A DNA stretch of 46,854 nt from CAYZPB01 sp964568525. GTDB lineage: Bacteria > Bacillota > Bacilli > Tepidibacillales > Tepidibacillaceae. The stretch lies in contig CAZMPM010000007.1 in the NCBI GenBank assembly GCA_964568525.1, forward strand, positions 1 to 46,854. Reading direction: 5' to 3'. Shown here piece after piece: positions 34,346 to 43,377 of the stretch (positions are counted from its first letter, which is position 1; each line of letters opens with the position of its first letter). The notes under the pieces were generated by a model. It was given only the letters and a program-made list of their open reading frames with translations, was not told where the DNA came from and searched no databases. Made by a program: the position numbers and the translations under genes.

Positions 34346-35341
34346 ATGTCAAAATTACCTATCAAAAATGACCAAGGTTTTTTTGAAATTCGTCTAGAAT
34401 CTATCGGTGGCTTAGGAGCCCATCTGGCAGGTAAAATGCTTGCGGAAGCCGGAATTCTAGGTCTTGGTTTAAATGGTGCCCACTTTTCATCATATGGATC
34501 GGAAAAGAAGGGTAGCCCGATTAAATCTTTTGTTCGTTTCGGTGAGGGAGATATACGAATTAGTAGTCCTGTTTTGCGCCCGCATATTGTTGCAGTCTTC
34601 CATGAAGCATTATTTAAAACCGTTGATGTTGCAAATGGACTCTATCCAAATGGGGTAATTTTAGTAAATACAACAAAATCTCCAGATCAGATTCGAGATC
34701 TCCTAGGATTAAAATCAGGTACGGTTGCTGTAGTTGATGCATTAAACATCTCTGTTGAGGAAAAAACCCGTGTCAACACTGCGATGCTTGGAGCGTTATT
34801 AAGAATGGCCGACTTCCTTGATCCTAAAGCAATGAAACAGGTTATAGAGGACACTTTTGGTGTCAAATATCCACTGCTAGTTGAGTCTAATATTAGGACT
34901 TTTGACCGTGGTTTTAATGAGGTGCAGTTCAAAACCTATGAGGATGAAAGTGGAACGCAAACTGAATTTAAGCGTGCGCAACCACTATATGGATATAAAA
35001 CACAACCAATTGGTGGGAATATTATAAATCCAGGAAACTCAATTTTGAAAGATTTAAGTTCTTCACGACAAGGCTTTATTCCTGCGTTGGATTTGGAGGC
35101 GTGTATTCACTGTGCCAAATGTGACATTGTTTGTCCGGACCTATGCTTTGAGTGGGTTGAGGGAGAGGACAAAAAAGGCAGACCACAGATGTTCTTGCGC
35201 GGACTTGATTATCAATATTGTAAGGGCTGTTTAAAGTGTGTGGAAATCTGCCCAACAGAAGCTTTGAAAACTATTCGTGAGGAAGAAGGCTATACGAGCC
35301 AACACGGTATTTCTCAGAATTTTAAATTGGAATCTAATTAG
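34346..35341 (+). CDS. 2-oxoacid oxidoreductase, fused gamma-delta subunit
   Basis: The 331-residue protein joins a gamma-type domain (about 8-185; IGGLGAHLAGKMLAEAG near 17, SSYGSEKKGSP) to a C-terminal 2[4Fe-4S] ferredoxin domain (CIHCAKCDIVCPD and CKGCLKCVEICPTEA, about 250-310). With the alpha-beta fusion encoded 16 nt downstream it forms a two-gene 2-oxoacid:acceptor oxidoreductase, distinct from the four-gene enzyme at 15632-18224. GGAGAGGAG precedes the ATG. The substrate is not identifiable by eye. Confidence 0.88.
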   Translation: MSKLPIKNDQGFFEIRLESIGGLGAHLAGKMLAEAGILGLGLNGAHFSSYGSEKKGSPIKSFVRFGEGDIRISSPVLRPHIVAVFHEALFKTVDVANGLYPNGVILVNTTKSPDQIRDLLGLKSGTVAVVDALNISVEEKTRVNTAMLGALLRMADFLDPKAMKQVIEDTFGVKYPLLVESNIRTFDRGFNEVQFKTYEDESGTQTEFKRAQPLYGYKTQPIGGNIINPGNSILKDLSSSRQGFIPALDLEACIHCAKCDIVCPDLCFEWVEGEDKKGRPQMFLRGLDYQYCKGCLKCVEICPTEALKTIREEEGYTSQHGISQNFKLESN

Positions 35342-35357
35342 AGGAGGGTGAGAAAAT

Positions 35358-37619
35358 ATGTCAACAAACAATCAGCAGAAAACTGATATTTTAACTGGTA
35401 ATGAGATGGCTGCTTTGTCGATAGCGCAGATGAATTATCATATTATGGGGTATTATCCAATCACCCCATCTACTGAGATTGCTGAAATTTTAGATGAAAT
35501 GAAAACTAGGGGAGAGCACACTATTAAGATGATACCAGCTGATGGCGAGCATGGTTCTGCGGGTATAAACTATGGTGCTGCGACTGGTGGCGGTAGGGTA
35601 TTTAATGCAACTAGCGCTAATGGTTTTCTCTATATGCTAGAGCAGTTACCTGTTCAATCAGGAACAAGATTTCCAATGGTAATGAATTTGGTTATGCGCT
35701 CAATTAGTGGTCCGTTGAATATTCGTGGTGACCATTCTGATTTATATTATGCATTAAATCTTGGCTGGCCAATTCTTGTTGCAAAGGATCCGCAAGCTGT
35801 ATACGACTTTAATATTATCGCTACAAAGCTGGGAGAACATAAAAACGTTAGATTGCCTGTAATTGTTGCTTTTGACGGATTTATAACTTCGCATCAAAAA
35901 CGGCGAGTAAACTTTTTTGCAGATCGCAAAGTAGTACAAGATTTTGTCGGTGCTGTTCCAAAAGGCTATGTTACTTCTTTGGACGCGAAGAACCCGGTTA
36001 CGATTGGCGGTTACATGAACGATGACTATATTAACAATAAGTACCAGCAGTCACTAGCAATATATGAGGCTGCGAGTGCTTTTGATGAGATTGCTCAAAG
36101 CTATAAAGCGATTTCTGGACGTGAATATAAGGCGTTGGACCTGTATAAAATGGACGATGCGGAGATTGCAGTATTCCTATTAGGATCTGCAGCTGAAACA
36201 GCTAAAGATGTGGCTGATAGTTTACGCAAGAAAGGTATTAAAGCAGGCGTAATCTCTCCTAATTTAATCAGACCTTTCCCACAAGCGGAAATACGTGAGG
36301 CATTGAAGAATGTGAAGGGACTTTTAATCGGAGAAAGAGCGGATTCATATGGTGCTTATGGCGGTAATATAACACAGGAAGTTAAAGCTGCAATCCAATC
36401 GGATAAAGATAATAAAACAGTTGTTGTTACCAGGGTATTTTCTTTAGGTGGTAAAGATTATTACTCTGACGAAATTGAGGATTTCTTCAAATTGGCAAGT
36501 GATGCAGCTAATAAAGGTTATGCAGAGATTCCGTTTGATTACTATGATGTCTTCCCTGGTGAAGAAGGAACTGTGCCTAAACGTATTTTAGCTGATATTA
36601 CTGACAAATGGAAAACTGGTTTAATTGAAGTTTCTCTAGACGAAGAGACTAATAAATTAAAGGTAAAAATCCCGCCAATTCGTAACTTAACTATTAAACC
36701 GAAACGACTGGCTCCAGGTCACGGAGCATGTCCTGGTTGTGGTATTTATTCTGGGCTTGAGACATTCTTTAAAGGAATTGAGGGCGACATTGTGGTTCTT
36801 TTCCACACAGGATGTGCCATGGTTGTATCGACAGGCTATCCGTTTAGTTCGCACAAAGGAACATACATCCATAATCTATTCCAGAATGGAGCAGCAACTT
36901 TATCAGGAGTTGTTGAGATGTTCTGGGAGAAGAAACGTCGCGGTGAGATTGAAGTTGGTGATGAATTTACTTTCATTATGGTTTCCGGTGATGGCGGAAT
37001 GGATATAGGTATGGGACCGGCAATTGGTGCTGCGTTGCGTAATCACAAAATGATTATTGTTGAATATGATAATGAGGGTTATATGAATACTGGCTCTCAA
37101 CTTTCTTACTCAACACCAATGGGCCATCGGACAACCACATCTGGTGTAGGCGAGTTCCAACAAGGCAAAAACTTCCACCACAAAGATACTGCTCAGATTA
37201 TGGCGGCTACTAATATTCCTTATGTATTTACGGGAGCAGAGGCATTCCCACAAGATTTGATTAAGAAGGCAGCAAAAGCTCAGTGGTACGCTAACAATGT
37301 TGGTTTGGTTTACGGGAAAATATTGAGCGCTTGTCCACTAAACTGGATTTCTAAAGATCAAGATGGAAGCACGATAGTTGAAAAAGCGGTTGACTCTTGT
37401 TTCTTCCCATTATACGAAATTGAAAATGGTATTACTGAGATTACCTATAATCCAGAAGAAAAAGAAAAAAGAGTGCCAGCAGCAGAGTGGCTAAAACTAA
37501 TGGGTAAAACGCGCCACCTTCTGAAACCGGAGAATATTGAACTTCTAAATAACTTTGAAGCAGAAGTTGAGTTAAGATGGAAACGTTTGAAAGAAAAGGA
37601 TCAGAACCCGCTTCTTTAG
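35358..37619 (+). CDS. 2-oxoacid oxidoreductase, fused alpha-beta subunit (TPP-dependent)
   Basis: The 753-residue protein has an alpha-type N-terminal half (YYPITPSTEIAEIL near 31, GEHGSAGINYGAATGG, domain II to about 400) and a beta-type C-terminal half with PGHGACPGCGIYSGLETF near 452 and the TPP/Mg2+ site GDGGMDIGMGPAIG with NEGYMNTGSQ. The order resembles pyruvate:ferredoxin oxidoreductase but without the usual domain arrangement, because gamma and delta are on a separate chain. GAGGAGGG lies before the ATG. It probably oxidises pyruvate or a related 2-oxoacid to acyl-CoA; the substrate is inferred only from family. It ends at a strong terminator. Confidence 0.88.
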   Translation: MSTNNQQKTDILTGNEMAALSIAQMNYHIMGYYPITPSTEIAEILDEMKTRGEHTIKMIPADGEHGSAGINYGAATGGGRVFNATSANGFLYMLEQLPVQSGTRFPMVMNLVMRSISGPLNIRGDHSDLYYALNLGWPILVAKDPQAVYDFNIIATKLGEHKNVRLPVIVAFDGFITSHQKRRVNFFADRKVVQDFVGAVPKGYVTSLDAKNPVTIGGYMNDDYINNKYQQSLAIYEAASAFDEIAQSYKAISGREYKALDLYKMDDAEIAVFLLGSAAETAKDVADSLRKKGIKAGVISPNLIRPFPQAEIREALKNVKGLLIGERADSYGAYGGNITQEVKAAIQSDKDNKTVVVTRVFSLGGKDYYSDEIEDFFKLASDAANKGYAEIPFDYYDVFPGEEGTVPKRILADITDKWKTGLIEVSLDEETNKLKVKIPPIRNLTIKPKRLAPGHGACPGCGIYSGLETFFKGIEGDIVVLFHTGCAMVVSTGYPFSSHKGTYIHNLFQNGAATLSGVVEMFWEKKRRGEIEVGDEFTFIMVSGDGGMDIGMGPAIGAALRNHKMIIVEYDNEGYMNTGSQLSYSTPMGHRTTTSGVGEFQQGKNFHHKDTAQIMAATNIPYVFTGAEAFPQDLIKKAAKAQWYANNVGLVYGKILSACPLNWISKDQDGSTIVEKAVDSCFFPLYEIENGITEITYNPEEKEKRVPAAEWLKLMGKTRHLLKPENIELLNNFEAEVELRWKRLKEKDQNPLL

Positions 37620-37629
37620 AAAACAAAAT

Positions 37630-37666
37630 AAAAGGTTATCAGCGAAATCGCTGATAACCTTTTTTA
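37630..37666. terminator. Bidirectional terminator
   Basis: The perfect 15-bp stem 37630-37644/37649-37663 with an AAAT loop is preceded by A-rich and followed by T-rich sequence. It serves the oxidoreductase operon and the convergent deacetylase gene. Confidence 0.92.
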
Positions 37667-37696
37667 GTAGAAAGAGCAACCTTCAGTTATAAACTA

Positions 37697-38515
37697 CTAT
37701 TCAAATACTATCTCAGTAGGTAAAACAAATGTGTAGCCTTTTTCTTGCATATTCGCAAGCATCTGATCTAAAGCGATTTCTGTAATTTCAATGTCGTGCA
37801 TCAGGATGTTTGCCCCTGAAAAAACACTTTCCGTTGTTTTGTCAATTAATTCTGTAGCACGTTCTGGATTAACAATCTGCCAGTCATAACCAAATGACCA
37901 ATTCATTTTTTGGATATTCTGTTCTATCAGAATATCGTTTAGATAAGGGTTTTTAGCGTGAGCGCCATAAGGTGGTCGCAGGTATTTTACCTTATCACCG
38001 GTAATTTCTTCAATCAAATCATTTAATCGATTGATTTGGCTTTCGGTTGCTTCACGGGTAGTGACCTCGTTCAGATTCTGGTGTCCCCAGGTATGATTAC
38101 CAACTATATGTCCGCGATCATAAATTTCTTTAATTAGTTCTCTATTACTATCAGCATAATAACCGGTTACAAAAAAGATTGCTTTTGCATTATATTTGTC
38201 CAGCGTATCTAGTATTTTATAGGTTTGTGCTCCTTTAGGAGTATCATCGAATGTAATCAATACTGGTTTTGTTGTATTTTCAGGATTGACAGGTTTTATC
38301 GAATAATTATTAACATTGACATAAAACTTTTCAGTTTGAGCAACAGGAGGAGTTGGTTTTTCAATTTCCACCCCTGGTTCATTTGATTCCGAACCGTTTG
38401 CTGGGGGTTTAGTCCCGTTATTCTCTTCTGCTGATGTATTAGTACAGGCGACTAATGAAATACTTAGAGCAATTAATAAAATAAAAAAAGTTAATTTCCA
38501 GACTAGTTTGCGCAT
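37697..38515 (-). CDS. Polysaccharide deacetylase lipoprotein
   Basis: The 272-residue protein has a lipoprotein signal peptide ending in the lipobox LVAC (C24), an acidic Pro-rich linker (about 25-60), and a NodB-homology domain: ITFDDTPKG (catalytic Asp and metal Asp), HTWGHQNL (metal His pair), RPPYG and LMHD. It likely removes N-acetyl groups from peptidoglycan or another wall polymer outside the membrane. The TFDDTP variant of TFDDGP occurs in Firmicutes peptidoglycan deacetylases, so activity is expected. GAGGAG lies 8 nt before the ATG on the minus strand. Confidence 0.9.
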   Translation of the reverse strand: MRKLVWKLTFFILLIALSISLVACTNTSAEENNGTKPPANGSESNEPGVEIEKPTPPVAQTEKFYVNVNNYSIKPVNPENTTKPVLITFDDTPKGAQTYKILDTLDKYNAKAIFFVTGYYADSNRELIKEIYDRGHIVGNHTWGHQNLNEVTTREATESQINRLNDLIEEITGDKVKYLRPPYGAHAKNPYLNDILIEQNIQKMNWSFGYDWQIVNPERATELIDKTTESVFSGANILMHDIEITEIALDQMLANMQEKGYTFVLPTEIVFE

Positions 38516-38615
38516 TTATAAGCTCCTCACTTCATTTATAATACTTATATTATACACTAGGGCAGAGTTATTATCATTAAGAATAAACCTAAAACGACAC
38601 TTATGAAAATGCTAT

Positions 38616-38644
38616 TTGACTTTTAAATCTGATTAACATTTAAT
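38616..38644 (+). promoter_or_regulatory. Promoter upstream of mecA
   Basis: TTGACT (38616-38621), a 17-nt spacer and TTTAAT (38639-38644), about 38 nt before the mecA start. Confidence 0.5.
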
Positions 38645-38682
38645 AGTATTGACAAGATAATCAAAGAAGGGAGTGTCACTTT

Positions 38683-39273
38683 ATGCGCATTGAAAGAATT
38701 AGCAATGATAAAATTAAAATCTTTCTTACTTTTGATGATTTAAATGATCGGGGAATTAGAAAAGAAGATTTGTGGAGTGATATTCCAAAGGTTTATGATT
38801 TTTTTAATGAGTTGATGGAAGAGGCTTATGATCAGTTGGGCTTTGAAGTAAGAGGTCCAATTGCTGTTGAGATATTTGCTTTGCTTGCACAGGGTATGGT
38901 TATAGTAGTTACAAACGGTAACACAAGACGTACAAGTCAGAATGTTGATGAAGATCTGTATTCACTCGAGGTTACCCTGGAAGAGAGCGATACAGTCATT
39001 TACGCCTTTGATGATTTTGAATGCTTATTAGGGGCAATTAAACGGGTTAATCCCTATTTAGTTTATGGGGGGCAGCTATACTTTTACAATGAGAAATATT
39101 ATTTAGTGTTTGATGCTTTAGATGTGATTGAAAAAGAATTGGATAGCTTTATTTCATTGCTTTCAGAATTTGGCTCTGCATCTTCAATTACCAGAACTTT
39201 TTTAGAAGAGTATGGTAAATTAATTGTTGCCGAGGATGCGACTAAAGTTATCTGCACTAAATTTACTTTATAG
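38683..39273 (+). CDS. mecA: MecA-family adaptor protein
   Basis: The 196-residue acidic protein starts MRIERISNDKIKIFLTFDDL and continues DRGIRKEDLW, the MecA/NegA N-terminal substrate-binding pattern. The C-terminal half (YSLEVTLEESDTVIYAFDDFECLL onward, in its parts) corresponds to the ClpC-binding domain. MecA delivers proteins such as ComK to ClpCP and promotes ClpC hexamer assembly. Its usual neighbours (spx, coiA) are absent; ddl follows after 10 nt. GGGAGTG precedes the ATG. Confidence 0.85.
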   Translation: MRIERISNDKIKIFLTFDDLNDRGIRKEDLWSDIPKVYDFFNELMEEAYDQLGFEVRGPIAVEIFALLAQGMVIVVTNGNTRRTSQNVDEDLYSLEVTLEESDTVIYAFDDFECLLGAIKRVNPYLVYGGQLYFYNEKYYLVFDALDVIEKELDSFISLLSEFGSASSITRTFLEEYGKLIVAEDATKVICTKFTL

Positions 39274-39283
39274 AGGTGACATA

Positions 39284-40219
39284 ATGAAAAATATAGCGGT
39301 AATTTATGGTGGGAAATCAAAGGAACGTGAGGTATCTCTTAGAAGTGGCGCAGGTGTAGTTGCCGCACTTGAACGTCTTGGTTATAACGTTAAAGGGATA
39401 GATTTTCAATCGATTGATTTTATTCGCGAACTTGCGGATATTGATATTGTATTTCTTGCATTACATGGAATTTATGGTGAGGACGGAAGGATTCAGAGTG
39501 TACTTGACATTATGGATATTCCTTATGTTGGTTCGGGGGTTTTAGCTAGCGCTTTAGCAATGGATAAATCACTCTCTAAACTGATTTTTAAAGAAGCGGG
39601 TATTAGAACTGCGCCGGGCTATCTTGCGAAAAGAAAATTTTCCAACATTGAAATTGTTGACCATGTTCGTAAAAATTTAAATTATCCACTAGTGGTGAAG
39701 CCAAATCTGGAAGGCTCGTCGATCGGCTTAACTTTTGTGGATAATGAAGAGGAGCTAATTAGTGCATTAGAGCTGACATTTGTGAGTTATGATGAACTAT
39801 TGATTGAGGAATGTATCACTGGTAGAGAGGTCACCGTTGCTGTAGTTGAAGAGTTTGATGGGCCTAAGCCGCTACCAGTAATTGAAATTATACCTAAATT
39901 AGGTAAGTATTATGACTATGCCTCAAAATATGCGCTCGGTGGTAGTGATCATATCGTTCCTGCTGAAATAGATATAGAACATGCTGATTTATTGAAAAAA
40001 TGGGCAGTAGCGGCCTTTAACAAAATAGGTTGCAAGTCGTTTGCCAGAGTTGACTTTATAATCCCTAGTGACGGCACTGATCCGGTTATTCTTGAAATAA
40101 ATACATTACCGGGTATGACTGAGACAAGCCTTGTACCTGACGCTGCCCAAGCGGTTGGACTGAATTATGATCAATTAGTTGCTCTTCTGGTAGAGACTGT
40201 CTTTAATCGAACAGAATAA
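39284..40219 (+). CDS. ddl: D-alanine--D-alanine ligase
   Basis: Makes the D-Ala-D-Ala dipeptide for peptidoglycan. The 311-residue ATP-grasp enzyme begins IAVIYGGKSKEREVSLRSG and has PYVGSGVLASALAMDKS, the VVKPNLEGSS loop, the omega-loop YYDYASKY with the tyrosine typical of true D-Ala-D-Ala ligases (not the vancomycin-resistance D-lactate type), and EINTLPGMTETS. A longer in-frame ATG lies inside mecA; the ATG at 39284 follows AGAGGTGAC and is preferred. Confidence 0.95.
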   Translation: MKNIAVIYGGKSKEREVSLRSGAGVVAALERLGYNVKGIDFQSIDFIRELADIDIVFLALHGIYGEDGRIQSVLDIMDIPYVGSGVLASALAMDKSLSKLIFKEAGIRTAPGYLAKRKFSNIEIVDHVRKNLNYPLVVKPNLEGSSIGLTFVDNEEELISALELTFVSYDELLIEECITGREVTVAVVEEFDGPKPLPVIEIIPKLGKYYDYASKYALGGSDHIVPAEIDIEHADLLKKWAVAAFNKIGCKSFARVDFIIPSDGTDPVILEINTLPGMTETSLVPDAAQAVGLNYDQLVALLVETVFNRTE

Positions 40220-40239
40220 AAGTAATTTCCTTGGTTTAT

Positions 40240-40268
40240 TTGATAAATACCGATTGTTATGTTAAAAT
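40240..40268 (+). promoter_or_regulatory. Promoter upstream of plsC
   Basis: TTGATA (40240-40245), a 17-nt spacer and TAAAAT (40263-40268) preceded by TGT, giving an extended -10. A short inverted repeat TAGGC-AGC-GCCTA lies in the predicted 90-nt leader. Confidence 0.7.
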
Positions 40269-40363
40269 TCATAGAGAATTTTTATTTAGTAGGCAGCGCC
40301 TATTATATTATTGTGTAAAATCGCTTGGTCTATTTTAACTGAATTAGAAAGTGGTGCTAATTT

Positions 40364-40969
40364 ATGAGCTTTTATAAATTTGCGAGAGCACTTGGGCGAG
40401 TCTATTTAAAAATTTTTTATCGGTTAGATGTTAAGGGAGTAGAAAAAATTCCTGCTACAGGTCCGGTTGTTCTTGCTGCAAATCATGTCCACAATCTTGA
40501 TCCTATTATGATTGGCTGTAGTATTGACCGAGTTGTTCACTACATGGCTAAAAATGAGTTATTTAGATGTGGTTGTTTTGCCAAAGTATTATCTTGGTTG
40601 AAGGCCTTTCCTGTAAAAAGAGGGAGTAATGACCGTATTGCTTTAAAAAAAGCTATTGAGATTTTATCAGAGGGCAAAGTTCTGGGAATTTTCCCTGAAG
40701 GAGAGCGAAGACGTGATATTATTGTTGGAAAGGGACTGCCTGGTGCAGGTTTTGTGGCTCTAAAAACTAATGCAACAATTGTTCCGATTGGTATCGTATC
40801 CGAATTTAAACTTTTCAAACCAGTTATTTTAAATTTTGGTGATCCAATCTCACTTGAGAAATACATGGATCAACGGACCTCAACAGATCTGGTAAATGAA
40901 ATCACTGAGCATCTAATGGATCGCATTAGAGAACAAGTGGCTGAGATACAGGAAGAAAAAAATAATTAA
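40364..40969 (+). CDS. plsC: 1-acyl-sn-glycerol-3-phosphate acyltransferase
   Basis: Acylates lysophosphatidic acid to phosphatidic acid at the membrane. The 201-residue protein has the acyltransferase motif NHVHNLD (H-x4-D, near residue 45), the FPEGERRRD motif that binds glycerol phosphate, and VPIGI. In Bacillus this gene follows cmk and precedes the S1-domain gene ypfD; here cmk is not upstream, but the rest of the order is kept. Confidence 0.93.
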   Translation: MSFYKFARALGRVYLKIFYRLDVKGVEKIPATGPVVLAANHVHNLDPIMIGCSIDRVVHYMAKNELFRCGCFAKVLSWLKAFPVKRGSNDRIALKKAIEILSEGKVLGIFPEGERRRDIIVGKGLPGAGFVALKTNATIVPIGIVSEFKLFKPVILNFGDPISLEKYMDQRTSTDLVNEITEHLMDRIREQVAEIQEEKNN

Positions 40970-41013
40970 TTATAAAATGCAAGGGAGTGTAAGTATTTTA
41001 AGGAGGCGTTGTA

Positions 41014-41934
41014 TTGGTGGATGTAAAAAAAGAGCAGTTAGATGAAGTTGTTACAACTGAAGGAAGTCCGTGGAGTAGGCTTGCGGAGTTACACGCTAGC
41101 GGTGAAAGTTTTCCGGTAACAATTGCAGAGGTTGTGAAGGGCGGTTTAGTCGCTGACATTGGTGTGCGCGCTTTTATCCCTGCTTCTTTAGTTGATAGGG
41201 CTTATATAGAGGACTTATCTACATATGTGGATACAACCTTAGAGGTTATTATTACTGAAATAGATGAGGAAAAGAATCGAATAATTCTTTCGCATAAAGA
41301 TGTTCAACTAGCTGAAGAACAAGAAAAGATATTGGAAAAGATTCGTGATATTAAGGTTGGGGCTGTTTTAGATGGGAAAGTGCAACGCATTGCTACATTT
41401 GGACTTTTTGTTGATATTGGTGGTATTGACGGATTAGTTCACATATCTGAGATAGCATGGGAGCGGGTTGAGAAACCTGAGGAGCTATTTACGTTAGGGC
41501 AAGACGTTAAAGTTAAAGTAATAAATGTAGATAACAAAAATAATAAAATTAGCTTAAGTATTAGAGAAACGATTGATAATCCGTGGGATAAAGAAATTAA
41601 AAAATTCTCTGTAGGAAATATCTATCAAGGCAAAGTCAAGAGACTTACTAATTTTGGTGCGTTCGTTGAACTTTCACCGATGATTGAAGGGTTAGTACAC
41701 GTTTCGCAAATTTCTAAAGATCATGTGTCAAATCCTGCTGAAGTGCTGAAAAATGGTCAGGAAGTTAGTGTAAAAATTATTGAGATTAAACCTGCACAGA
41801 AACGAATTGGTCTTAGTATTAGAGAAGCGGAGCAGGACGAGTTTATTGAACTGTCAAAAGAGTTTCTTGATAATAAGAGCTTAAATAAAAATATCGGTGA
41901 TTTATTTGCTGATCAATTAGCAAAACTTAAATAG
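41014..41934 (+). CDS. ypfD: S1-domain RNA-binding protein (YpfD/RpsA-like)
   Basis: The 306-residue protein has three clear S1 OB-fold RNA-binding domains (about 32-95, 115-183 and 200-270); the last two carry the typical FGLFVDIG/FGAFVEL and GLVHISE/GLVHVSQ motifs. Bacillus homologues are shorter than the six-domain E. coli ribosomal protein S1 and their role is less clear. AAGGAGG lies 7 nt before TTG 41014 and 10 nt before GTG 41017; either could start translation. It lies between plsC and der, and a terminator follows. Confidence 0.92.
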   Translation: MVDVKKEQLDEVVTTEGSPWSRLAELHASGESFPVTIAEVVKGGLVADIGVRAFIPASLVDRAYIEDLSTYVDTTLEVIITEIDEEKNRIILSHKDVQLAEEQEKILEKIRDIKVGAVLDGKVQRIATFGLFVDIGGIDGLVHISEIAWERVEKPEELFTLGQDVKVKVINVDNKNNKISLSIRETIDNPWDKEIKKFSVGNIYQGKVKRLTNFGAFVELSPMIEGLVHVSQISKDHVSNPAEVLKNGQEVSVKIIEIKPAQKRIGLSIREAEQDEFIELSKEFLDNKSLNKNIGDLFADQLAKLK

Positions 41935-41955
41935 AATAATAGTAACAATTATTAG

Positions 41956-41987
41956 TAGCTCAATTGTTAGCAGTTGAGCTATTTTTG
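41956..41987 (+). terminator. Terminator after the S1-domain gene
   Basis: The 11-bp stem 41956-41966/41971-41981 (one G-T pair) with a TTAG loop is followed by TTTTTG. Confidence 0.88.
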
Positions 41988-42039
41988 TTAAATTGCATTA
42001 TAATGGTTAATAGAAGCATTATTGAAAGGTTGTAGTTAA

Positions 42040-43365
42040 ATGGCAAAACCAGTAGTTGCGATTGTAGGCAGGCCCAATGTAGGCAAATCGACTATTTTTA
42101 ACCGTTTAGCTGGTTCGCGGATTGCGATTGTTGAGGATAAACCAGGAATTACACGGGACAGGATTTATAGTTCAAGTGAGTGGCTTAATTATGACTTTAA
42201 TATCATCGACACCGGTGGTATAGAGCTTAATCATGATGATCCGATTATCCAACAGACAAAAATGCAAGCGGAACTGGCGATTGAAGAAGCGGATGTTATC
42301 GTATTTGTCGTTGATGGACAGAGCGGGTTAACAAGTGTTGATAAAGAAATAGCACTGTTTCTTTATTGTTCGCAAAAACCGATTGTCCTCGCAGTTAATA
42401 AACTTGATAATATCAAGATGCAGGAGCAACTATTTGAATTTTATGAATTAAATCTCGGTGAGCCATTTCCTGTATCTGGATCACACGGAATCGGCTTTGG
42501 CGATTTATTAGATGCTGTTGTAAGTTATTTTCCTGACACAATAGATGAAGAACTTGACAGTGATGTAATTAGGGTCGCTGTGATTGGCCGGCCTAATGTG
42601 GGCAAATCCTCTCTAGTAAATTCGCTACTTGGGGAAGAGCGAGTAATCGTGAGTGATATTGCGGGAACAACCAGAGATGCGATAGATAGTTTTATTTCGA
42701 CCGAAGGACAGGATTTTATTCTTGTGGATACTGCTGGCATGAGGAAACGAGGCAAGGTTTACGAGAAAACAGAAAAATATAGTGTTTTAAGAGCTTTAAA
42801 AGCGATTGAAGACTCAGAGGTTGTTTTGATAGTTCTTGACGGTAACGAGGGTATAATTGAACAAGATAAAAAGATTGCTGGCTATGCGCATGAGGCTGGT
42901 CGTGCCTGCATTTTTATTGTTAATAAATGGGATATCGTTGAGAAAGATGACAAAACGATGCGCAAGTTTACCGAAGATATACGGGACCAATTCCAATTTA
43001 TGAGCTACGCCCCGATCTTGTTTTTGTCAGCTAAAACGAAAAGCCGGGTTAACCGAGTTTTCCCGACAGTAATCGAGGTTGCGGAAGCGTATTCGAAGCG
43101 AATTAAAACATCTACATTAAATGATGTAATATTCGATGCCGTTGCGTTGAATCCACCGGCTATGGTTAAGGGCAAGAAATTAAAAATTGGTTACTCGACA
43201 CAGGTTGCCGTTAAACCGCCAACGTTTGTTATTTTTGCTAATGAACCGGAGATTATGCATTTTACTTATCGTCGGTATTTAGAAAATCGTATTAGAGATG
43301 CATTTGATTTCACGGGTACGCCGATTCATATTATTATACGAAAAAAAGAAGATGAGAGAGTTTAA
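42040..43365 (+). CDS. der: Ribosome biogenesis GTPase Der (EngA)
   Basis: Essential GTPase for 50S subunit maturation. It has two tandem G domains, each with a GRPNVGKS P-loop (residues 10-17 and about 184-191), DTGG/DTAG switch II motifs and NKLD/NKWD base-recognition motifs, then a C-terminal KH-like domain. The 441-residue length is normal. gpsA follows after 12 nt, as in Bacillus. Confidence 0.97.
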   Translation: MAKPVVAIVGRPNVGKSTIFNRLAGSRIAIVEDKPGITRDRIYSSSEWLNYDFNIIDTGGIELNHDDPIIQQTKMQAELAIEEADVIVFVVDGQSGLTSVDKEIALFLYCSQKPIVLAVNKLDNIKMQEQLFEFYELNLGEPFPVSGSHGIGFGDLLDAVVSYFPDTIDEELDSDVIRVAVIGRPNVGKSSLVNSLLGEERVIVSDIAGTTRDAIDSFISTEGQDFILVDTAGMRKRGKVYEKTEKYSVLRALKAIEDSEVVLIVLDGNEGIIEQDKKIAGYAHEAGRACIFIVNKWDIVEKDDKTMRKFTEDIRDQFQFMSYAPILFLSAKTKSRVNRVFPTVIEVAEAYSKRIKTSTLNDVIFDAVALNPPAMVKGKKLKIGYSTQVAVKPPTFVIFANEPEIMHFTYRRYLENRIRDAFDFTGTPIHIIIRKKEDERV

Positions 43366-43377
43366 GGAGGTTATCAA

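Noticed and set aside
37697..38515. TFDDTP in the deacetylase as an inactivating change
   Set aside because: Both aspartates and the histidine pair remain, and similar TFDDxP variants occur in Firmicutes peptidoglycan deacetylases.
40292..40306. Inverted repeat TAGGC-AGC-GCCTA upstream of plsC as a terminator
   Set aside because: Five-base stem with a 3-nt loop and no T run; it also lies downstream of a good plsC promoter, so it is more likely incidental leader structure.
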